From Bacillus methanolicus PB1 (lineage in GTDB: Bacteria; Bacillota; Bacilli; Bacillales; Cytobacillaceae), in assembly GCF_000262755.1 (NCBI RefSeq), contig NZ_AFEU01000003.1, positions 1,178,001 to 1,242,000 on the forward strand: a stretch of DNA of 64,000 nucleotides, written 5' to 3'. Under the pieces are notes generated by a model that did no database searches, had not been told where the DNA came from, and saw only the letters and a list, made by a program, of their open reading frames with translations. Positions within the stretch are counted from its first letter, which is position 1; the number at the start of each line of letters is the position of its first letter. Position numbers and translations under genes: made by a program. Shown piece by piece: positions 46,350 to 55,744 of this stretch.

Positions 46350-47188
46350 TGAAAACCTCCGCTTTTTTCTAATAAATATCTCATTTGATAATATTTTTGG
46401 GCAAAATCAGTGACTTTTCTTGTTAATTGATAATTTACTCCGGCCCCGATTGTCATGCTGATAAAAGGGATGCCTTGAACAGAACGGTTTTTAAATAATA
46501 AAATCAGAATTCCCTTTAAAACCTGCTTAAGAGGATGTTCAAGCCATGTAACATCTGTCAACTCTTCTTTTCCTTCATAGAAGTAATAATCATTAACATT
46601 TTCCAAATCCGCCATTAATTCTTCCCATGCCTTCCCCTGCAGCCTGGCAGGCAAAGTTGCCGCATGAAAAATTTTTAGAGACGTCATCATTTCAAAAGGC
46701 GAATTGACTTCAAAACTATAAGTCATCGAAATCAGCTGAACAGCCCGAAGGTTAATGACAGCCATTGCCGGAAGATCGGTTCCAAGCAAAAGAACACTTC
46801 CCGTTCCTGATAAACTTCCTTGCACTAACGAATATAGCCGATGACGTGAAATTTGCTGCTGAGCTATGTAACGAAGCTGGTCTATATGTAATTTTTTCAA
46901 ATCTGATATTGTATGAATATCTTCCTGGAAAACCCGGCCTGCCGTAAGGATTCGTTCCTTTGCATCGTTTTGCAACCGAGATCCCTGGATAAGAGCGTGA
47001 AGATGAAAAAGCCAATTGTCCATTACGGAAAAGATTTGATTTTGTGCTTCATCCGGAAGCAAATCAAACGACCGCTCTAAAAATTTTTCATAAGTTGCCT
47101 CTAAATCGTTTCTCTCATAACTGTAAAGCTTGCTTTCCCAACCTCTTATTTCATTTAGAACTTCTTTTTCCCGTTCTGTTAATGCCAT
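46346..47188 (-). CDS. EcsC family protein
   Basis: This 280-residue protein matches the EcsC family: an N-terminal helical part (about 1-125), a glycine-rich segment GSLSGTGSVLLLGTDLPAM (about 150-170), and a C-terminal hydrophobic patch GIPFISMTIGAGVNYQLT. EcsC in B. subtilis is encoded with an ABC transporter but its activity is unknown. I start at the ATG at 47188 with GGGGG upstream; the frame extends 42 codons further through the ackA terminator and is unlikely to be used there. It overlaps moaB, with which it forms a two-gene unit. Confidence 0.75.
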   Translation of the reverse strand: MALTEREKEVLNEIRGWESKLYSYERNDLEATYEKFLERSFDLLPDEAQNQIFSVMDNWLFHLHALIQGSRLQNDAKERILTAGRVFQEDIHTISDLKKLHIDQLRYIAQQQISRHRLYSLVQGSLSGTGSVLLLGTDLPAMAVINLRAVQLISMTYSFEVNSPFEMMTSLKIFHAATLPARLQGKAWEELMADLENVNDYYFYEGKEELTDVTWLEHPLKQVLKGILILLFKNRSVQGIPFISMTIGAGVNYQLTRKVTDFAQKYYQMRYLLEKSGGFQ

Positions 47189-47270
47189 GGAAAAAAGCCC
47201 CCTATTTACAGCATATTTACTTAAGTATAGCATATCATTGGTGTTATTTTCCTCAGGTCTTAAAAATAGA

Positions 47271-47305
47271 AAAAAAGACAAAAGGCAATGCCTCTTGTCT
47301 TTTTT
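47271..47305 (-). terminator. terminator after ackA
   Basis: AAAAAGACAAGAGGC and GCCTTTTGTCTTTTT pair with one mismatch around a three-base loop, followed by a T-run on the minus strand. Confidence 0.88.
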
Positions 47306-47313
47306 ATAAATCA

Positions 47314-48501
47314 CTATTTTGCCAGACGTACAACATCCCTGGCAATCATAACTTCCTCATTTGTAGGAATCACCATAACTTTTACCGGAGAATGCGGATA
47401 GTTGATGAATGCTTCTTTTCCGCGAACCTTATTCAGAGAAGGATCCCAGTATACACCCATAAATTCAAGACCTCTTAACACTTTTCCACGGATAACATCG
47501 CTGTTTTCACCAATTCCGGCTGTAAAGATGATTGCATCTACCCCGTTCATGCGCGCTGCGTACAATCCGATATACTTATGAATGCGGCTCGCGAATACTT
47601 CAAGTGCAAGCTCAGCACGGTCATTTCCTTCGGCAGCTTTAGCTTCAATATCGCGAAGGTCGCTTGAAAATCCGGAAAGACCGAGCAAACCGCTCTTTTT
47701 GTTTAAAATTTCGAGAACTTCATCAGCTGTTTTTCCTGTTTTCTCCATAATGTATGGAATAAGGGCCGGGTCAATGTTTCCGGAACGTGTTCCCATCGTT
47801 ATCCCTGCAAGTGGTGTGAATCCCATAGATGTATCAATTGATTTTCCGCCTTCAATAGCTGCAATACTTGCTCCATTTCCTAGGTGACATGAGATAAGGC
47901 GCAATTGCTCGATCGGGCGTCCAAGCATTTCAGCTGCTCGCTGAGAAACAAACTTATGAGATGTTCCATGGAATCCGTACTTGCGGATGCCATATTTTTC
48001 ATAATACTCATAAGGTAAGCTGTATAAGAATGAGCTTTCCGGCATTGTTTGGTGGAATGCTGTATCAAATACCGCAACAGCAGGAACATTTGGAAGCACT
48101 TGCTTGAACGCTTTGATACCGGTTACATTAGCAGGATTATGAAGAGGTGCGAGTTCTGATAATGCCTCAATTTTTTTCAAAACTTCTTCAGTAATTAAAA
48201 CAGAATCATCGAATACTTCACCGCCATGTACAACACGGTGTCCAATACCTTCAATTTCATCCAGCGATTTAATGATTCCAAGAGTAGTAAGTTTATCAAG
48301 CAACAGCTTAACAGCTATTTCGTGGTCAGGAATATCTCTTACTTCTTTTATTTTTTCACCGTTAACGGTTATATTAAAAATCCCATCATTTAAACCAATA
48401 CGTTCAATAAGACCCTTTGTGATGACATTTTCACTCGGCATTTCAAATAATTGAAATTTTAAAGAGGAACTGCCGGCATTAATAGCAATAACTTTTGACA
48501 T
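47314..48501 (-). CDS. ackA: acetate kinase
   Basis: This enzyme converts acetyl phosphate and ADP to acetate and ATP in overflow metabolism. The ASKHA fold is recognised by [54 protein letters not shown] and FTAGIGENS. The length of 395 residues is normal. The ATG has AAAGGAGCG upstream. A long 5' region of about 300 bp holds an inverted repeat but no clear cre site, unlike B. subtilis ackA. It is monocistronic, ended by a strong terminator. Confidence 0.97.
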   Translation of the reverse strand: MSKVIAINAGSSSLKFQLFEMPSENVITKGLIERIGLNDGIFNITVNGEKIKEVRDIPDHEIAVKLLLDKLTTLGIIKSLDEIEGIGHRVVHGGEVFDDSVLITEEVLKKIEALSELAPLHNPANVTGIKAFKQVLPNVPAVAVFDTAFHQTMPESSFLYSLPYEYYEKYGIRKYGFHGTSHKFVSQRAAEMLGRPIEQLRLISCHLGNGASIAAIEGGKSIDTSMGFTPLAGITMGTRSGNIDPALIPYIMEKTGKTADEVLEILNKKSGLLGLSGFSSDLRDIEAKAAEGNDRAELALEVFASRIHKYIGLYAARMNGVDAIIFTAGIGENSDVIRGKVLRGLEFMGVYWDPSLNKVRGKEAFINYPHSPVKVMVIPTNEEVMIARDVVRLAK

Positions 48502-48596
48502 TTACTAACGCTCCTTTAATAAAACAACATCTGTAATACGATGCCCATCTTGGTACATGTTAGTTTGTACATTAGACATCAATTATATCTTCCAAC

Positions 48597-48642
48597 ATCA
48601 CATTTAATCATTAAAGTTTATACTTTTCAAGGTAAATGTGAT
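48597..48642. promoter_or_regulatory. inverted repeat upstream of ackA
   Basis: Perfect 10-bp arms ATCACATTTA and TAAATGTGAT, 26 bp apart, lie about 100-140 bp before the ackA ATG. It could be an operator or mRNA leader structure. Confidence 0.35.
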
Positions 48643-48779
48643 TTACTGAACAAAGTAAATATATTCTGATATGAACAAATTTACTAAATCATTTGTAAAT
48701 TTAATAGAATTATTTTGTCTATATTCGGAATTATCTGCTGTTCTCATTTTTTGTAGGAACTTTACAATAAATAATAATA

Positions 48780-48800
48780 AGCCCTGCATCTCGCAGGGCT
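48780..48800 (-). terminator. terminator after ytxK
   Basis: AGCCCTGC and GCAGGGCT form an 8-bp stem with a 5-nt loop, followed by TTATTATTATTT on the minus strand. Confidence 0.85.
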
Positions 48801-48810
48801 CATAAAACAT

Positions 48811-49794
48811 TTATTTATTCTCATTTATCCAAGTTTCAATTTTACGAAAAATGTTATTAAGGGCTGCTGAATTTGTTAGTGCCGGCAAATCTGCAAGCAA
48901 TGCCTTCTTTGGAGGTTTTAAATCCTCTCCTTTTTTCTGAAGGATAAAAATACTTTTTGCAGAATTTTTGTTCTTGAACATCGACAACGGAAGTTGAAGA
49001 ACACCTTGGACGAACAAATGCTTCTTTATAAAATCATGGAGCTGTGAAGCCTGATCACTTTCAAAAAGTCCGTTTGGGATTAAGAGGAACATATATCCGC
49101 CAGGTTTTAAATACCGCGTACTTTGTTCAATAAACAAATGATGGGCATATGAGTGCCCGGACTTTGCCTTTATTTCGTATTCGGCAGCCCGCACATCATC
49201 CGGATAATATCCAACAGGCAGATCACAAATAACGGCATCTTGCGGATCAATAAATAACGGCTGAAGGCTGTCCTGGTTGAAAAACTGAATCGGATGGGAT
49301 TGAAGATTTGCATTAACAAATGCCAATCTTATTAACAGATCGTCGATATCAATTCCTGTCGCATGAATTGTTTTATTTGGCTGCAAGTTAAGAACTGTTG
49401 TTAAAAGGTTTCCGGAGCCGACTGCCGGATCCAGTATTTTGAAAGAAGGTGCTTTTATAAACTTGTTCACTAAATAAGCAAAAAGCATCCCAACTGCATC
49501 TGGTGTCATTTGATGGTTCGGCTGCACATTTTCTTTCATCCCTTTTAAGATTGCTAATTGGTACGCTTTCCGGATTTCTTCATTGTTATATTTTTCTAAA
49601 TAAATTTGTTTATAACTTTTTTCAAGTCTTTTGACCGTAATTTCACTTAATTCTTCTTGCAGAACTGTGTCCTGAAACAGATTTTCCCCGGTCTCAGCCA
49701 AAGCATCCAAATATGTAATCGATAATTCTTCCTGCAGTATTTGTGCTGTTTCGTTAAAAACGGTAAACAATTTCTCTATGGCAGAGATACTCAA
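48811..49794 (-). CDS. ytxK: class I SAM-dependent methyltransferase YtxK
   Basis: This 327-residue protein has a helical N-terminal part (about 1-95) and an N6-adenine-methyltransferase-like core. SAM motif I is DPAVGSGNLL. The motif that is NPPY in DNA methyltransferases is DLPVGYYPDD here, so a DNA-adenine target is not assured. GGYMFLLIPNGLF follows. It matches B. subtilis YtxK in position between tpx and ackA; substrate unknown. The start is TTG with GGAGG about seven bases upstream. It lies about 118 bp after tpx on the same strand, but a terminator intervenes. Confidence 0.87.
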   Translation of the reverse strand: MSISAIEKLFTVFNETAQILQEELSITYLDALAETGENLFQDTVLQEELSEITVKRLEKSYKQIYLEKYNNEEIRKAYQLAILKGMKENVQPNHQMTPDAVGMLFAYLVNKFIKAPSFKILDPAVGSGNLLTTVLNLQPNKTIHATGIDIDDLLIRLAFVNANLQSHPIQFFNQDSLQPLFIDPQDAVICDLPVGYYPDDVRAAEYEIKAKSGHSYAHHLFIEQSTRYLKPGGYMFLLIPNGLFESDQASQLHDFIKKHLFVQGVLQLPLSMFKNKNSAKSIFILQKKGEDLKPPKKALLADLPALTNSAALNNIFRKIETWINENK

Positions 49795-49872
49795 AACAAT
49801 TCCTCCCGCTCAATTTCTATTTTTTTATTGTAACGGGCTTTTTTATGTGTTACAAGTTTGACGAATGAATAT

Positions 49873-49896
49873 AAAAACCCCGTTCAACACACGGGG
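49873..49896 (-). terminator. terminator after tpx
   Basis: CCCCGT and ACGGGG pair around a 7-nt loop and are followed by TTTTTAT on the minus strand. Confidence 0.85.
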
Positions 49897-49912
49897 CCTT
49901 CAATACTTTGAA

Positions 49913-50413
49913 TTACTTCGCTTGTTTAACAGCTTCGATTGCAGCTTCATAATTCGGATGGTTCGTTGCTTCACTCACATATTCAACATAAGTGACTGTG
50001 TCATTGGAATCAATAACAAACACAGCGCGGGCAAGCAACCGAAGTTCTTTAATCGCTACTCCGTACGCTTCACCGAAAGAAAGATCGCGGTGGTCAGAAA
50101 GTGTTTGGACGTTTTCAATGCCGTTTGCTCCACACCAGCGCTTTTGGGCAAAAGGCAGATCAACGCTGATAGTTAATACTTTCACGTTACCAAGCTTCGA
50201 TGCTTCTTCATTAAAACGTCGTGTTTGTGCATCACATACTCCAGTGTCAAGAGAAGGAACAACGCTGATTAAGCGAACCTGTCCTTTTGTATCAGCTAAA
50301 GTTACTTCAGACAAATCGTTAGCTAATACTTTAAAATCAGGTGCTTTGTCTCCAACCTTTACTTCATTTCCTAACAAAGTGACAGGGTTTCCTTTAAAAG
50401 TGATTGATGCCAT
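49913..50413 (-). CDS. tpx: thiol peroxidase
   Basis: This atypical two-cysteine peroxiredoxin reduces hydroperoxides with thioredoxin. The peroxidatic Cys60 lies in [11 protein letters not shown] and the resolving Cys94 in RWCGANG, the standard Tpx pair. The length of 166 residues is normal. The ATG has AAGGAGG upstream, and a SigA promoter ends about 45 bp before the start. It is monocistronic. Redox control (for example by Spx, as in B. subtilis) is possible but no site was identified. Confidence 0.96.
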   Translation of the reverse strand: MASITFKGNPVTLLGNEVKVGDKAPDFKVLANDLSEVTLADTKGQVRLISVVPSLDTGVCDAQTRRFNEEASKLGNVKVLTISVDLPFAQKRWCGANGIENVQTLSDHRDLSFGEAYGVAIKELRLLARAVFVIDSNDTVTYVEYVSEATNHPNYEAAIEAVKQAK

Positions 50414-50454
50414 TTGAACACATCCTCCTTAAAAACAACATTTGTACAGTGTAA

Positions 50455-50483
50455 ATCATATCTTTTCAGAATCTTTTTTGCAA
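50455..50483 (-). promoter_or_regulatory. SigA promoter for tpx
   Basis: On the minus strand it is TTGCAA, a 17-bp spacer, then TATGAT. Confidence 0.55.
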
Positions 50484-50503
50484 TTAAAAGGCTATTTTTT
50501 CAT

Positions 50504-50631
50504 AAAAAAAAAGAGACTGACTCATAAGCAAAGTGTCAGACCCTTCCAATACAAATAAAAAACACTATGAAAACCATTTTATATATTATCTTTATTGGAG
50601 GGGGCCAGGCCCTTATGAGTCAGCTTCTTTA
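50504..50631. repeat. GGGTCTGACCC-family repeat (copy G)
   Basis: Outer arms AGAGACTGACTCATAAG and CTTATGAGTCAGCTTCTTT and inner cores surround a centre with CCATTTTATATATTATC. It directly follows the ytfJ stop and precedes the tpx promoter. Confidence 0.75.
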
Positions 50632-50639
50632 ATCAAATC

Positions 50640-51128
50640 TTAAAACTCCAAATCTTGTTTTGGTCCGTTATAAGGGTTTTGCTGATGCTCTTGATAATGG
50701 GTTTTATTCAAATTATCATTTTTCTTATCAAACATTTGCCGTATTTTCTCTACTGCCTGCGGTGCAAGATCCAATATTTTTTCATAAAGGTGTGTACTTT
50801 CATCAAGATGGAGCATTTTTACACCTTGCGAATTGACGATCAAGAATGCGATTGGCGTAATAGAGACGCCGCCGCCGCTTCCTCCTCCAAAAGGATGTTT
50901 AGATTGGCCTTGTCCCGGCGCCTGTCCCTGTGAGGACACTGTTCCTGATCCGTCTAAGACAAATTCGCTTCCGCCTGCCGCAAAGCCAAAACCTACTTTT
51001 GAAACAGTTAATATTACACTTCCATCAGGGGTTTCAACAGGATCACCAATTATCGTATTTACATCAATCATTTCTTTCAAACTTTCCAAAGCAGTTGTCA
51101 TTAATCCTTGAATAGGATGATCGGACAT
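50640..51128 (-). CDS. ytfJ: GerW family sporulation protein YtfJ
   Basis: This 162-residue protein matches the GerW/YtfJ family, needed in B. subtilis for spore germination under SigF control. The conserved N-terminal block has HPIQGLMTTALESLKEMIDV, given by its ends at residues 4-23, then SVILTVSKVGFGFAAGGSEF. A glycine-rich insert (about 86-95, HPFGGGSGGGVS) and a strand region ending FLIVNSQGVKML follow. The ATG has AAGGAGG upstream. It follows ytfI by 17 bp and forms an operon with it. Confidence 0.9.
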   Translation of the reverse strand: MSDHPIQGLMTTALESLKEMIDVNTIIGDPVETPDGSVILTVSKVGFGFAAGGSEFVLDGSGTVSSQGQAPGQGQSKHPFGGGSGGGVSITPIAFLIVNSQGVKMLHLDESTHLYEKILDLAPQAVEKIRQMFDKKNDNLNKTHYQEHQQNPYNGPKQDLEF

Positions 51129-51145
51129 TTCTGCATCCTCCTTTT

Positions 51146-51850
51146 CTAGACGGATTTTGTTTTATCATCAGAAAAGACGGACAGCGCCTTCGATCGAAAT
51201 TTCGGCTTTCCGCCTTTCCAATATTTAACCAGTTTTATTCCTGCTAACATAGCATGCCCGATTCGAAATTGAAACATACATCTGAGCGTCGTTTTGGAAA
51301 TTGCTCTTTGAAAGTTTGGCGTAATAATGATTTTCGGGATTACTTTCAATTTCATATTGTGACTGATAATACCCACAATACTTCCCTTTACCGCCCAGAG
51401 CGCTCCTATCAGTATGCCGGTGTAAGCTGCATCACCGATGCCGGCAACAGAGAACCATTCGAATTGTTTGATCGTTACCTTTTTCAAAAATTTGCGGATT
51501 ATCTTATGAAGTCCAATAACATGTGTAAGAATCTCTTTTGTGTCTTTTAAACTGTTGAGCAAATCTTCTGCTGAATATTGCTTCGCCTCTTCTTTACTCG
51601 GCTTCTTCTCATTTCCCATCTGTTTTTCTTCTTTCAATACAACCGTAGGGGAATTCTCATCTATTTTAATAAGCGGGATTTTCAGCTTGTATCTAATAAG
51701 GCCAAGCCACGCTCTAAACTCCAATTTTAAATGGTCGTTATCCTGAACGTGATCATAATTCACATATATTGTTAGCTTTGTTACAAAAACAATTATCAAT
51801 AATAAAAGCAGAACCGCTAAGGCAATGACCAGCCACTTCACTATGCTCAC
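51146..51850 (-). CDS. ytfI: DUF2953 protein YtfI
   Basis: This protein of about 234 residues has one N-terminal membrane segment (WLVIALAVLLLLLIIVFVT), then an extracytoplasmic domain with a lysine/glutamate-rich linker (about 73-92) and a second half containing FEWFSVAGIGDAAYTG. It matches DUF2953 and the genomic pairing with ytfJ in Bacillus. A joint sporulation role is likely but the function is unknown. The start is uncertain: GTG at 51850 or GTG at 51841, three codons later; an AAAGG lies between suitable distances for each. Confidence 0.82.
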   Translation of the reverse strand: MSIVKWLVIALAVLLLLLIIVFVTKLTIYVNYDHVQDNDHLKLEFRAWLGLIRYKLKIPLIKIDENSPTVVLKEEKQMGNEKKPSKEEAKQYSAEDLLNSLKDTKEILTHVIGLHKIIRKFLKKVTIKQFEWFSVAGIGDAAYTGILIGALWAVKGSIVGIISHNMKLKVIPKIIITPNFQRAISKTTLRCMFQFRIGHAMLAGIKLVKYWKGGKPKFRSKALSVFSDDKTKSV

Positions 51851-51881
51851 AACCTTTCAGCCTGCTAGTATCGTCTTAAAC

Positions 51882-51921
51882 AAAAAAAATAAACCTGCCA
51901 TCAGTAAATTTTGGCAGGTTT
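51882..51921 (-). terminator. terminator after yteJ
   Basis: AAACCTGCCA and TGGCAGGTTT form a perfect 10-bp stem, followed by ATTTTTTTTG on the minus strand. Confidence 0.9.
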
Positions 51922-51927
51922 CATTCA

Positions 51928-52425
51928 TTATCTTTCGTGTATAACTGTCGTGTCTGCGAACAAATCATGAAGCCCTTGTTTTTTCGGAAGAAAGGCAATA
52001 ATTACATAACCGACAACAACGGTTGCGGAGATAAATCGCCCGATCCATTCTCTGAACAGGACCGTTCCCCAGCTTAATTTGCCGCCATCAAGATCAACGA
52101 CTTTCAGTCCAAAAACCATCTTGCCCAGTGTCTGGCCAAAAAACTTGGTCATTAATAAAAAGTATCCATAGAATGTAATTGCTGTCGCGATCGAAATTGG
52201 TGCAAACATGCTAAATTCATTTAGCGGCAAATCAAAAAGCCTGAATAACGGGTTGACAATAATTCGATCAATACTTCCGATGACAAGAAGATCAAGAAGG
52301 TATGCCCAAAACCGCATCCAAAATCCTGCATAACGGAAAAACAATTGCTCTGATTGATATGGTGCTCCCGGTTTATTTTGTTCAGAATCAATATGATCTT
52401 GATGTACAGAATCGTTAAAATTCAT
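51928..52425 (-). CDS. yteJ: RDD family membrane protein YteJ
   Basis: This 165-residue protein has a soluble acidic start and three to four membrane segments. The RDD family signature is seen as FWMRFWAYLLDLLVIG near residue 38 and LGKMVFGLKVVDLDGG later. The position directly after sppA matches B. subtilis, where YteJ modulates SppA activity. I use the ATG at 52425, with GGGGGAAC upstream; a frame eight codons longer overlaps sppA. The sppA-yteJ operon ends in a strong terminator. Confidence 0.87.
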   Translation of the reverse strand: MNFNDSVHQDHIDSEQNKPGAPYQSEQLFFRYAGFWMRFWAYLLDLLVIGSIDRIIVNPLFRLFDLPLNEFSMFAPISIATAITFYGYFLLMTKFFGQTLGKMVFGLKVVDLDGGKLSWGTVLFREWIGRFISATVVVGYVIIAFLPKKQGLHDLFADTTVIHER

Positions 52426-52438
52426 TTCCTGTTCCCCC

Positions 52439-53449
52439 TTATTCAGCATATAGATACATCAGTCTAGGAGAATTCGGCTGTGAAAGTATTTTCATAATAC
52501 CGGACATTTCCATTTCTTCTCCCATTAATTTACGGGCACCCATGCTGAATAACGAGCCAAATCCAAGATTTTCTGAATAACCGACAACTTGAGCACCTTT
52601 TAGTTTATGGTCTTTTTTCAAATTCTCAACAACATCATCAAAATAGCCAAAACCATCAATTAAGTTCAAATTTTTTGCTTGGCGGCCGTCATAAATTCTT
52701 CCGTCGGCAATTTTCTTTACTTCTTCGACCGGGATTCCGCGTCCTTCAGAAATTACTTTAACAAATCCCTCATAAGAATTTTCAATCATCGATTGCAAAA
52801 TTTTACGCTCTTCGTCCGTCATTTTTCTAGTTGGGCTCATAATGTCTTTATATGGTCCGCTTTTAATCGTAACAAAGTCCACGCCATACTTTTTCGCAAG
52901 GCCGGCATAGTTCACTCCTTGCATAATGACTCCGAGAGAACCTGTTAATGTTTCTGGGCTGGCGTAAATCTTATCAGCAGCTGCAGAAATGTAATACCCT
53001 CCTGATGCTGCCATCGACCCCATTGAAATATATACAGGTTTCTTCGTTTCTTTTTGGATTTCTACAATTTTATGATGAATTTCCGCACTTTCAACTACTC
53101 CGCCGCCGGGAGAATTAACCTTTATAATGATCGCCTTAACAGTTTTATCTTCTTTTACATGATCAAGCTGTTTCATAAAAGCTTGATGGTTGTACATACC
53201 GTTTTCAAATAATGTCAAAGCCTCACCAGTATCCTGAATGACTCCATTTACATTCAGTACCGCGATTTTCTTAAATTCGTCGCCTTCTTCGATCACTTCT
53301 TCTAAAAACATTTCATCATTCATTGGGAACAATTCCTTCAATGAAGTTTCAAATTCTTTAAATGCAAATACTGATAAAAAATTAATGATTACCGAAACAA
53401 AAAATAATCCAGCAGCAATTCCAAGTGCTGCCCAGCGTTTTCCATTCAT
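52439..53449 (-). CDS. sppA: signal peptide peptidase SppA
   Basis: This membrane-anchored serine protease degrades leftover signal peptides. It has one N-terminal membrane anchor (about 9-28) and the crotonase-like protease domain. The catalytic dyad is Ser149 in MAASGGYY and Lys201 in [11 protein letters not shown], equivalent to Ser147/Lys199 of B. subtilis Spp[12 protein letters not shown] and TGSLGVIMQ support the fold. The length of 336 residues is normal. The ATG has GGGAGG upstream. It is divergent from nadK2 and operonic with yteJ. Confidence 0.95.
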   Translation of the reverse strand: MNGKRWAALGIAAGLFFVSVIINFLSVFAFKEFETSLKELFPMNDEMFLEEVIEEGDEFKKIAVLNVNGVIQDTGEALTLFENGMYNHQAFMKQLDHVKEDKTVKAIIIKVNSPGGGVVESAEIHHKIVEIQKETKKPVYISMGSMAASGGYYISAAADKIYASPETLTGSLGVIMQGVNYAGLAKKYGVDFVTIKSGPYKDIMSPTRKMTDEERKILQSMIENSYEGFVKVISEGRGIPVEEVKKIADGRIYDGRQAKNLNLIDGFGYFDDVVENLKKDHKLKGAQVVGYSENLGFGSLFSMGARKLMGEEMEMSGIMKILSQPNSPRLMYLYAE

Positions 53450-53601
53450 GCTGTTAATACCTCCCTTATATTGTTCACAGTACTGTTACGATTCAAATAT
53501 CAAAATGTTTCAATAAATGTTACACTAACTTTTAGGTTAATATTTTATCAAAATGGGTAATATTTGGAAAGATACGAAACAATTATTTGGAGGTATATAC
53601 A

Positions 53602-54402
53602 ATGCCTAATCGCCGCAACTTGTATTTTTTCTATAGAAGGGATGAAGAGTTACAGGAAAAATTACTCCCCCTTTTTGACTTAGCGAGAAAATACAATTTC
53701 ACCGTTGTTAAAGATTTTCGGGATGCGAACGTTATTGTCAGCATCGGCGGGGATGGAACTTTCTTGCAGGCTGTTCGCAAAACAGGATTTAGGGAAGATT
53801 GTTTATATGCGGGCATTTCAATTACCGAACATTTAAGCATGTATTGCGATTTTTATATTAACGATACTTCCAAAATGGTTGAAGCAATGGCAAATGAACA
53901 AATTAAAGTCAGAAAATACCCGACGATTGAAGTAACTGTTGACGGTGAATCAAATTTCCTTTGCTTGAATGAATTCAGCATTCGCTCTTCCATTATTAGA
54001 ACATTTGCAATGGATATTTACATTGACGAGCTTTATTTTGAAACTTTCCGCGGCGACGGATTGATTGTTGCCACGCCGACCGGAAGCACTGCTTATAATA
54101 AATCAGTAAACGGGTCGGTCGTTGATCCTTTGCTTCCGTGCATGCAAGTGAGTGAAATTGCTTCCATGAACAATAACAGCTACCGAACTCTCGGATCGTC
54201 TTTTATCTTGAGCGGAGACAGAACATTAACCTTGATGGTTGTCCAGGATGGAAACGAACATCCGACAATGGCAATGGATAATGAAGCATTAAGCATTAAG
54301 CATGTAAGAAAGATTGAAGTGAAATTAAGTAACAGGGTCATTAAAACTGTAAAGCTTAAAGACAATTCATTTTGGGAAAAAGTTAAAAGAACATTTTTGT
54401 AA
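53602..54402 (+). CDS. nadK2: NAD kinase 2
   Basis: This enzyme phosphorylates NAD to NADP. The ATP/metal motif GGDGT is at residues 49-53 and the NAD-binding glycine-rich region is GLIVATPTGSTAYNKSVNG. The length of 266 residues is that of the YtdI/PpnKB paralogue; Bacillus carries another NAD kinase elsewhere. I use the ATG at 53602, with TTGGAGG eight bases upstream, rather than an earlier frame. It converges on the rarD-like gene with a repeat between. Confidence 0.92.
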   Translation: MPNRRNLYFFYRRDEELQEKLLPLFDLARKYNFTVVKDFRDANVIVSIGGDGTFLQAVRKTGFREDCLYAGISITEHLSMYCDFYINDTSKMVEAMANEQIKVRKYPTIEVTVDGESNFLCLNEFSIRSSIIRTFAMDIYIDELYFETFRGDGLIVATPTGSTAYNKSVNGSVVDPLLPCMQVSEIASMNNNSYRTLGSSFILSGDRTLTLMVVQDGNEHPTMAMDNEALSIKHVRKIEVKLSNRVIKTVKLKDNSFWEKVKRTFL

Positions 54403-54405
54403 ATA

Positions 54406-54493
54406 CAAAGGGCTAGACCCCTCCAATCCATATAGTCAAACACTAAGAATGATTCTCTATATTGTCATTGTCGGAGGGAGCCGGGGACCCTTA
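54406..54493. repeat. GGGTCTGACCC-family repeat (copy H)
   Basis: AAGGGCTAGACCCCTCC and GGAGGGAGCCGGGGACCC flank a centre with ATTCTCTATATTGTCATTG. It fills the nadK2/rarD convergent gap and touches the rarD stop. Confidence 0.7.
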
Positions 54494-55426
54494 TTATATT
54501 TCCATCCCTTTTCCTCTTTTCAGTCTTAATTCTAAAGCGGTGGCCAGTTTTGTCCGAGACAAAGAATAGATGGTTAGTGCTGCCCAAATAAAAGTGAAAG
54601 ACAGCAAATGCAGTTTTGTGAACTGTTCGCCGTACACAAAGATCCCTAATATCAATGTGATAGTAGGCGCAATATATTGAATGAAACCAAGCATCGACAA
54701 TTGTATCTTTTGTGCTCCCTTTGCAAAATAAAGTAATGGTATGGCCGTCGCAGCGCCCGCTCCAATTAAGAGAAGATCAGTAGGAAGCGATCCATTCAAT
54801 AATGAGCTTTCTCCCTGAATAAACAAAATTCCGATATATACAAGAGCGAGAGGAGTGACAGCCATTGTTTCTAAAGTAAGACCGATTGCCGAATCCACTT
54901 TAATTAACTTTTTTGCAAGACCATACAGGCCGAAAGTAACTGCAAGCATGAGGGCAATCCACGGAAAACGGCCGTAAGATAATGTCATAATAAGAACTCC
55001 GATTAAAGCAAGGAAAAATGAAAAATATTGAGCGATAGTCAGACGTTCCTTTAATACAATCATCCCAAGCAGTACACTGACAAGCGGATTAATGTAATAC
55101 CCTAAACTCGTTTCAATCATTTGGCCATTGTTAACTGCCCAAATATAGAGAAACCAGTTGACGCTTATAAGAAGGGAAGCTGTACCAAGTGCCAAAAATT
55201 GTTTTTTATTTGCCGATAGTGCATAAACTGTAGCGGTAAATGCATTCCATTTGTTCGTAACAAGCAGAACAGCAAGCATAAAAACAAAGGACCAAAATAC
55301 CCTGTTTGCCAATATTTCATGTGCCTTCACATGACCAAGCAGTTTCCAGTAAATCGGAAGGATTCCCCAAAGAAAATAGGAAAAAGCGGCATAGAAAACT
55401 CCCATCTGTTTTTCTTTTTTTATCAT
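54494..55426 (-). CDS. EamA/RarD family transporter
   Basis: This 310-residue drug/metabolite transporter family protein has ten predicted membrane segments in two EamA repeats. RarD features are FYAAFSYFLWGILPIYWKL at the start, ISVNWFLYIWAVNNGQMIETSLGYYINPL in the middle, given by its ends at about 90-118, and FIQYIAPTITLILG. The substrate is unknown; E. coli RarD is annotated for chloramphenicol resistance on limited evidence. The ATG at 55426 has GAGGA eight bases upstream. The last residues LKRGKGMEI are encoded close to the repeat that ends the gene. Confidence 0.85.
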   Translation of the reverse strand: MIKKEKQMGVFYAAFSYFLWGILPIYWKLLGHVKAHEILANRVFWSFVFMLAVLLVTNKWNAFTATVYALSANKKQFLALGTASLLISVNWFLYIWAVNNGQMIETSLGYYINPLVSVLLGMIVLKERLTIAQYFSFFLALIGVLIMTLSYGRFPWIALMLAVTFGLYGLAKKLIKVDSAIGLTLETMAVTPLALVYIGILFIQGESSLLNGSLPTDLLLIGAGAATAIPLLYFAKGAQKIQLSMLGFIQYIAPTITLILGIFVYGEQFTKLHLLSFTFIWAALTIYSLSRTKLATALELRLKRGKGMEI

Positions 55427-55526
55427 TGTGTTGTTCCTCAATTCTTTCTAGTCTCGAAATAATTTTATTATAAATCGAAAGAAAGAATTCCGCCAACATT
55501 TTTTATTCGGATTTGGAACCACTTAA

Positions 55527-55541
55527 AAGGGTCAGACCCTT
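55527..55541. repeat. solitary AAGGGTCAGACCCTT palindrome
   Basis: This is a perfect 7-1-7 palindrome, the core of the repeat family, without the outer arms. It may be a remnant or a minimal unit. Confidence 0.6.
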
Positions 55542-55685
55542 CAAAATTTCTGATTATCATTTTCTCTGCCAACTTGATTGAAATTACGGTTCTTTTTTAG
55601 AAAAGGAATTTTGAAACAAGGGAGCGAGAAATATTTATAGATGCCTATTCAAGGATAAAATACCGGCTTTGTTGCTAATTGGACA

Positions 55686-55720
55686 ATTAAATAAGGAGCA
55701 GGCATTTAAACCCGCTCCTT
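55686..55720 (-). terminator. terminator after the SASP gene
   Basis: AAGGAGC and GCTCCTT form the stem with partial inner pairing, followed by ATTTAATT on the minus strand. Confidence 0.65.
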
Positions 55721-55744
55721 GTAGCCATTGTATTTTATTTTTTA

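Larger units (their letters stand above)
48502..48810. other. ackA upstream region
   Basis: This 309-bp AT-rich spacer has two inverted repeats: ATCACATTTA with TAAATGTGAT (48597-48642) and GTACA with TGTAC (48553-48570). It also holds the ytxK terminator at the right end. There is no gene. Confidence 0.5.
55427..55744. other. spacer between rarD-like gene and the SASP gene
   Basis: It holds a lone 15-bp palindrome of the repeat family (55527-55541), the SASP terminator (55686-55720) and an imperfect inverted repeat near 55434-55490 in the rarD-like leader (AATTCTTTC with GAAAGAATT). There is no gene. Confidence 0.55.
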
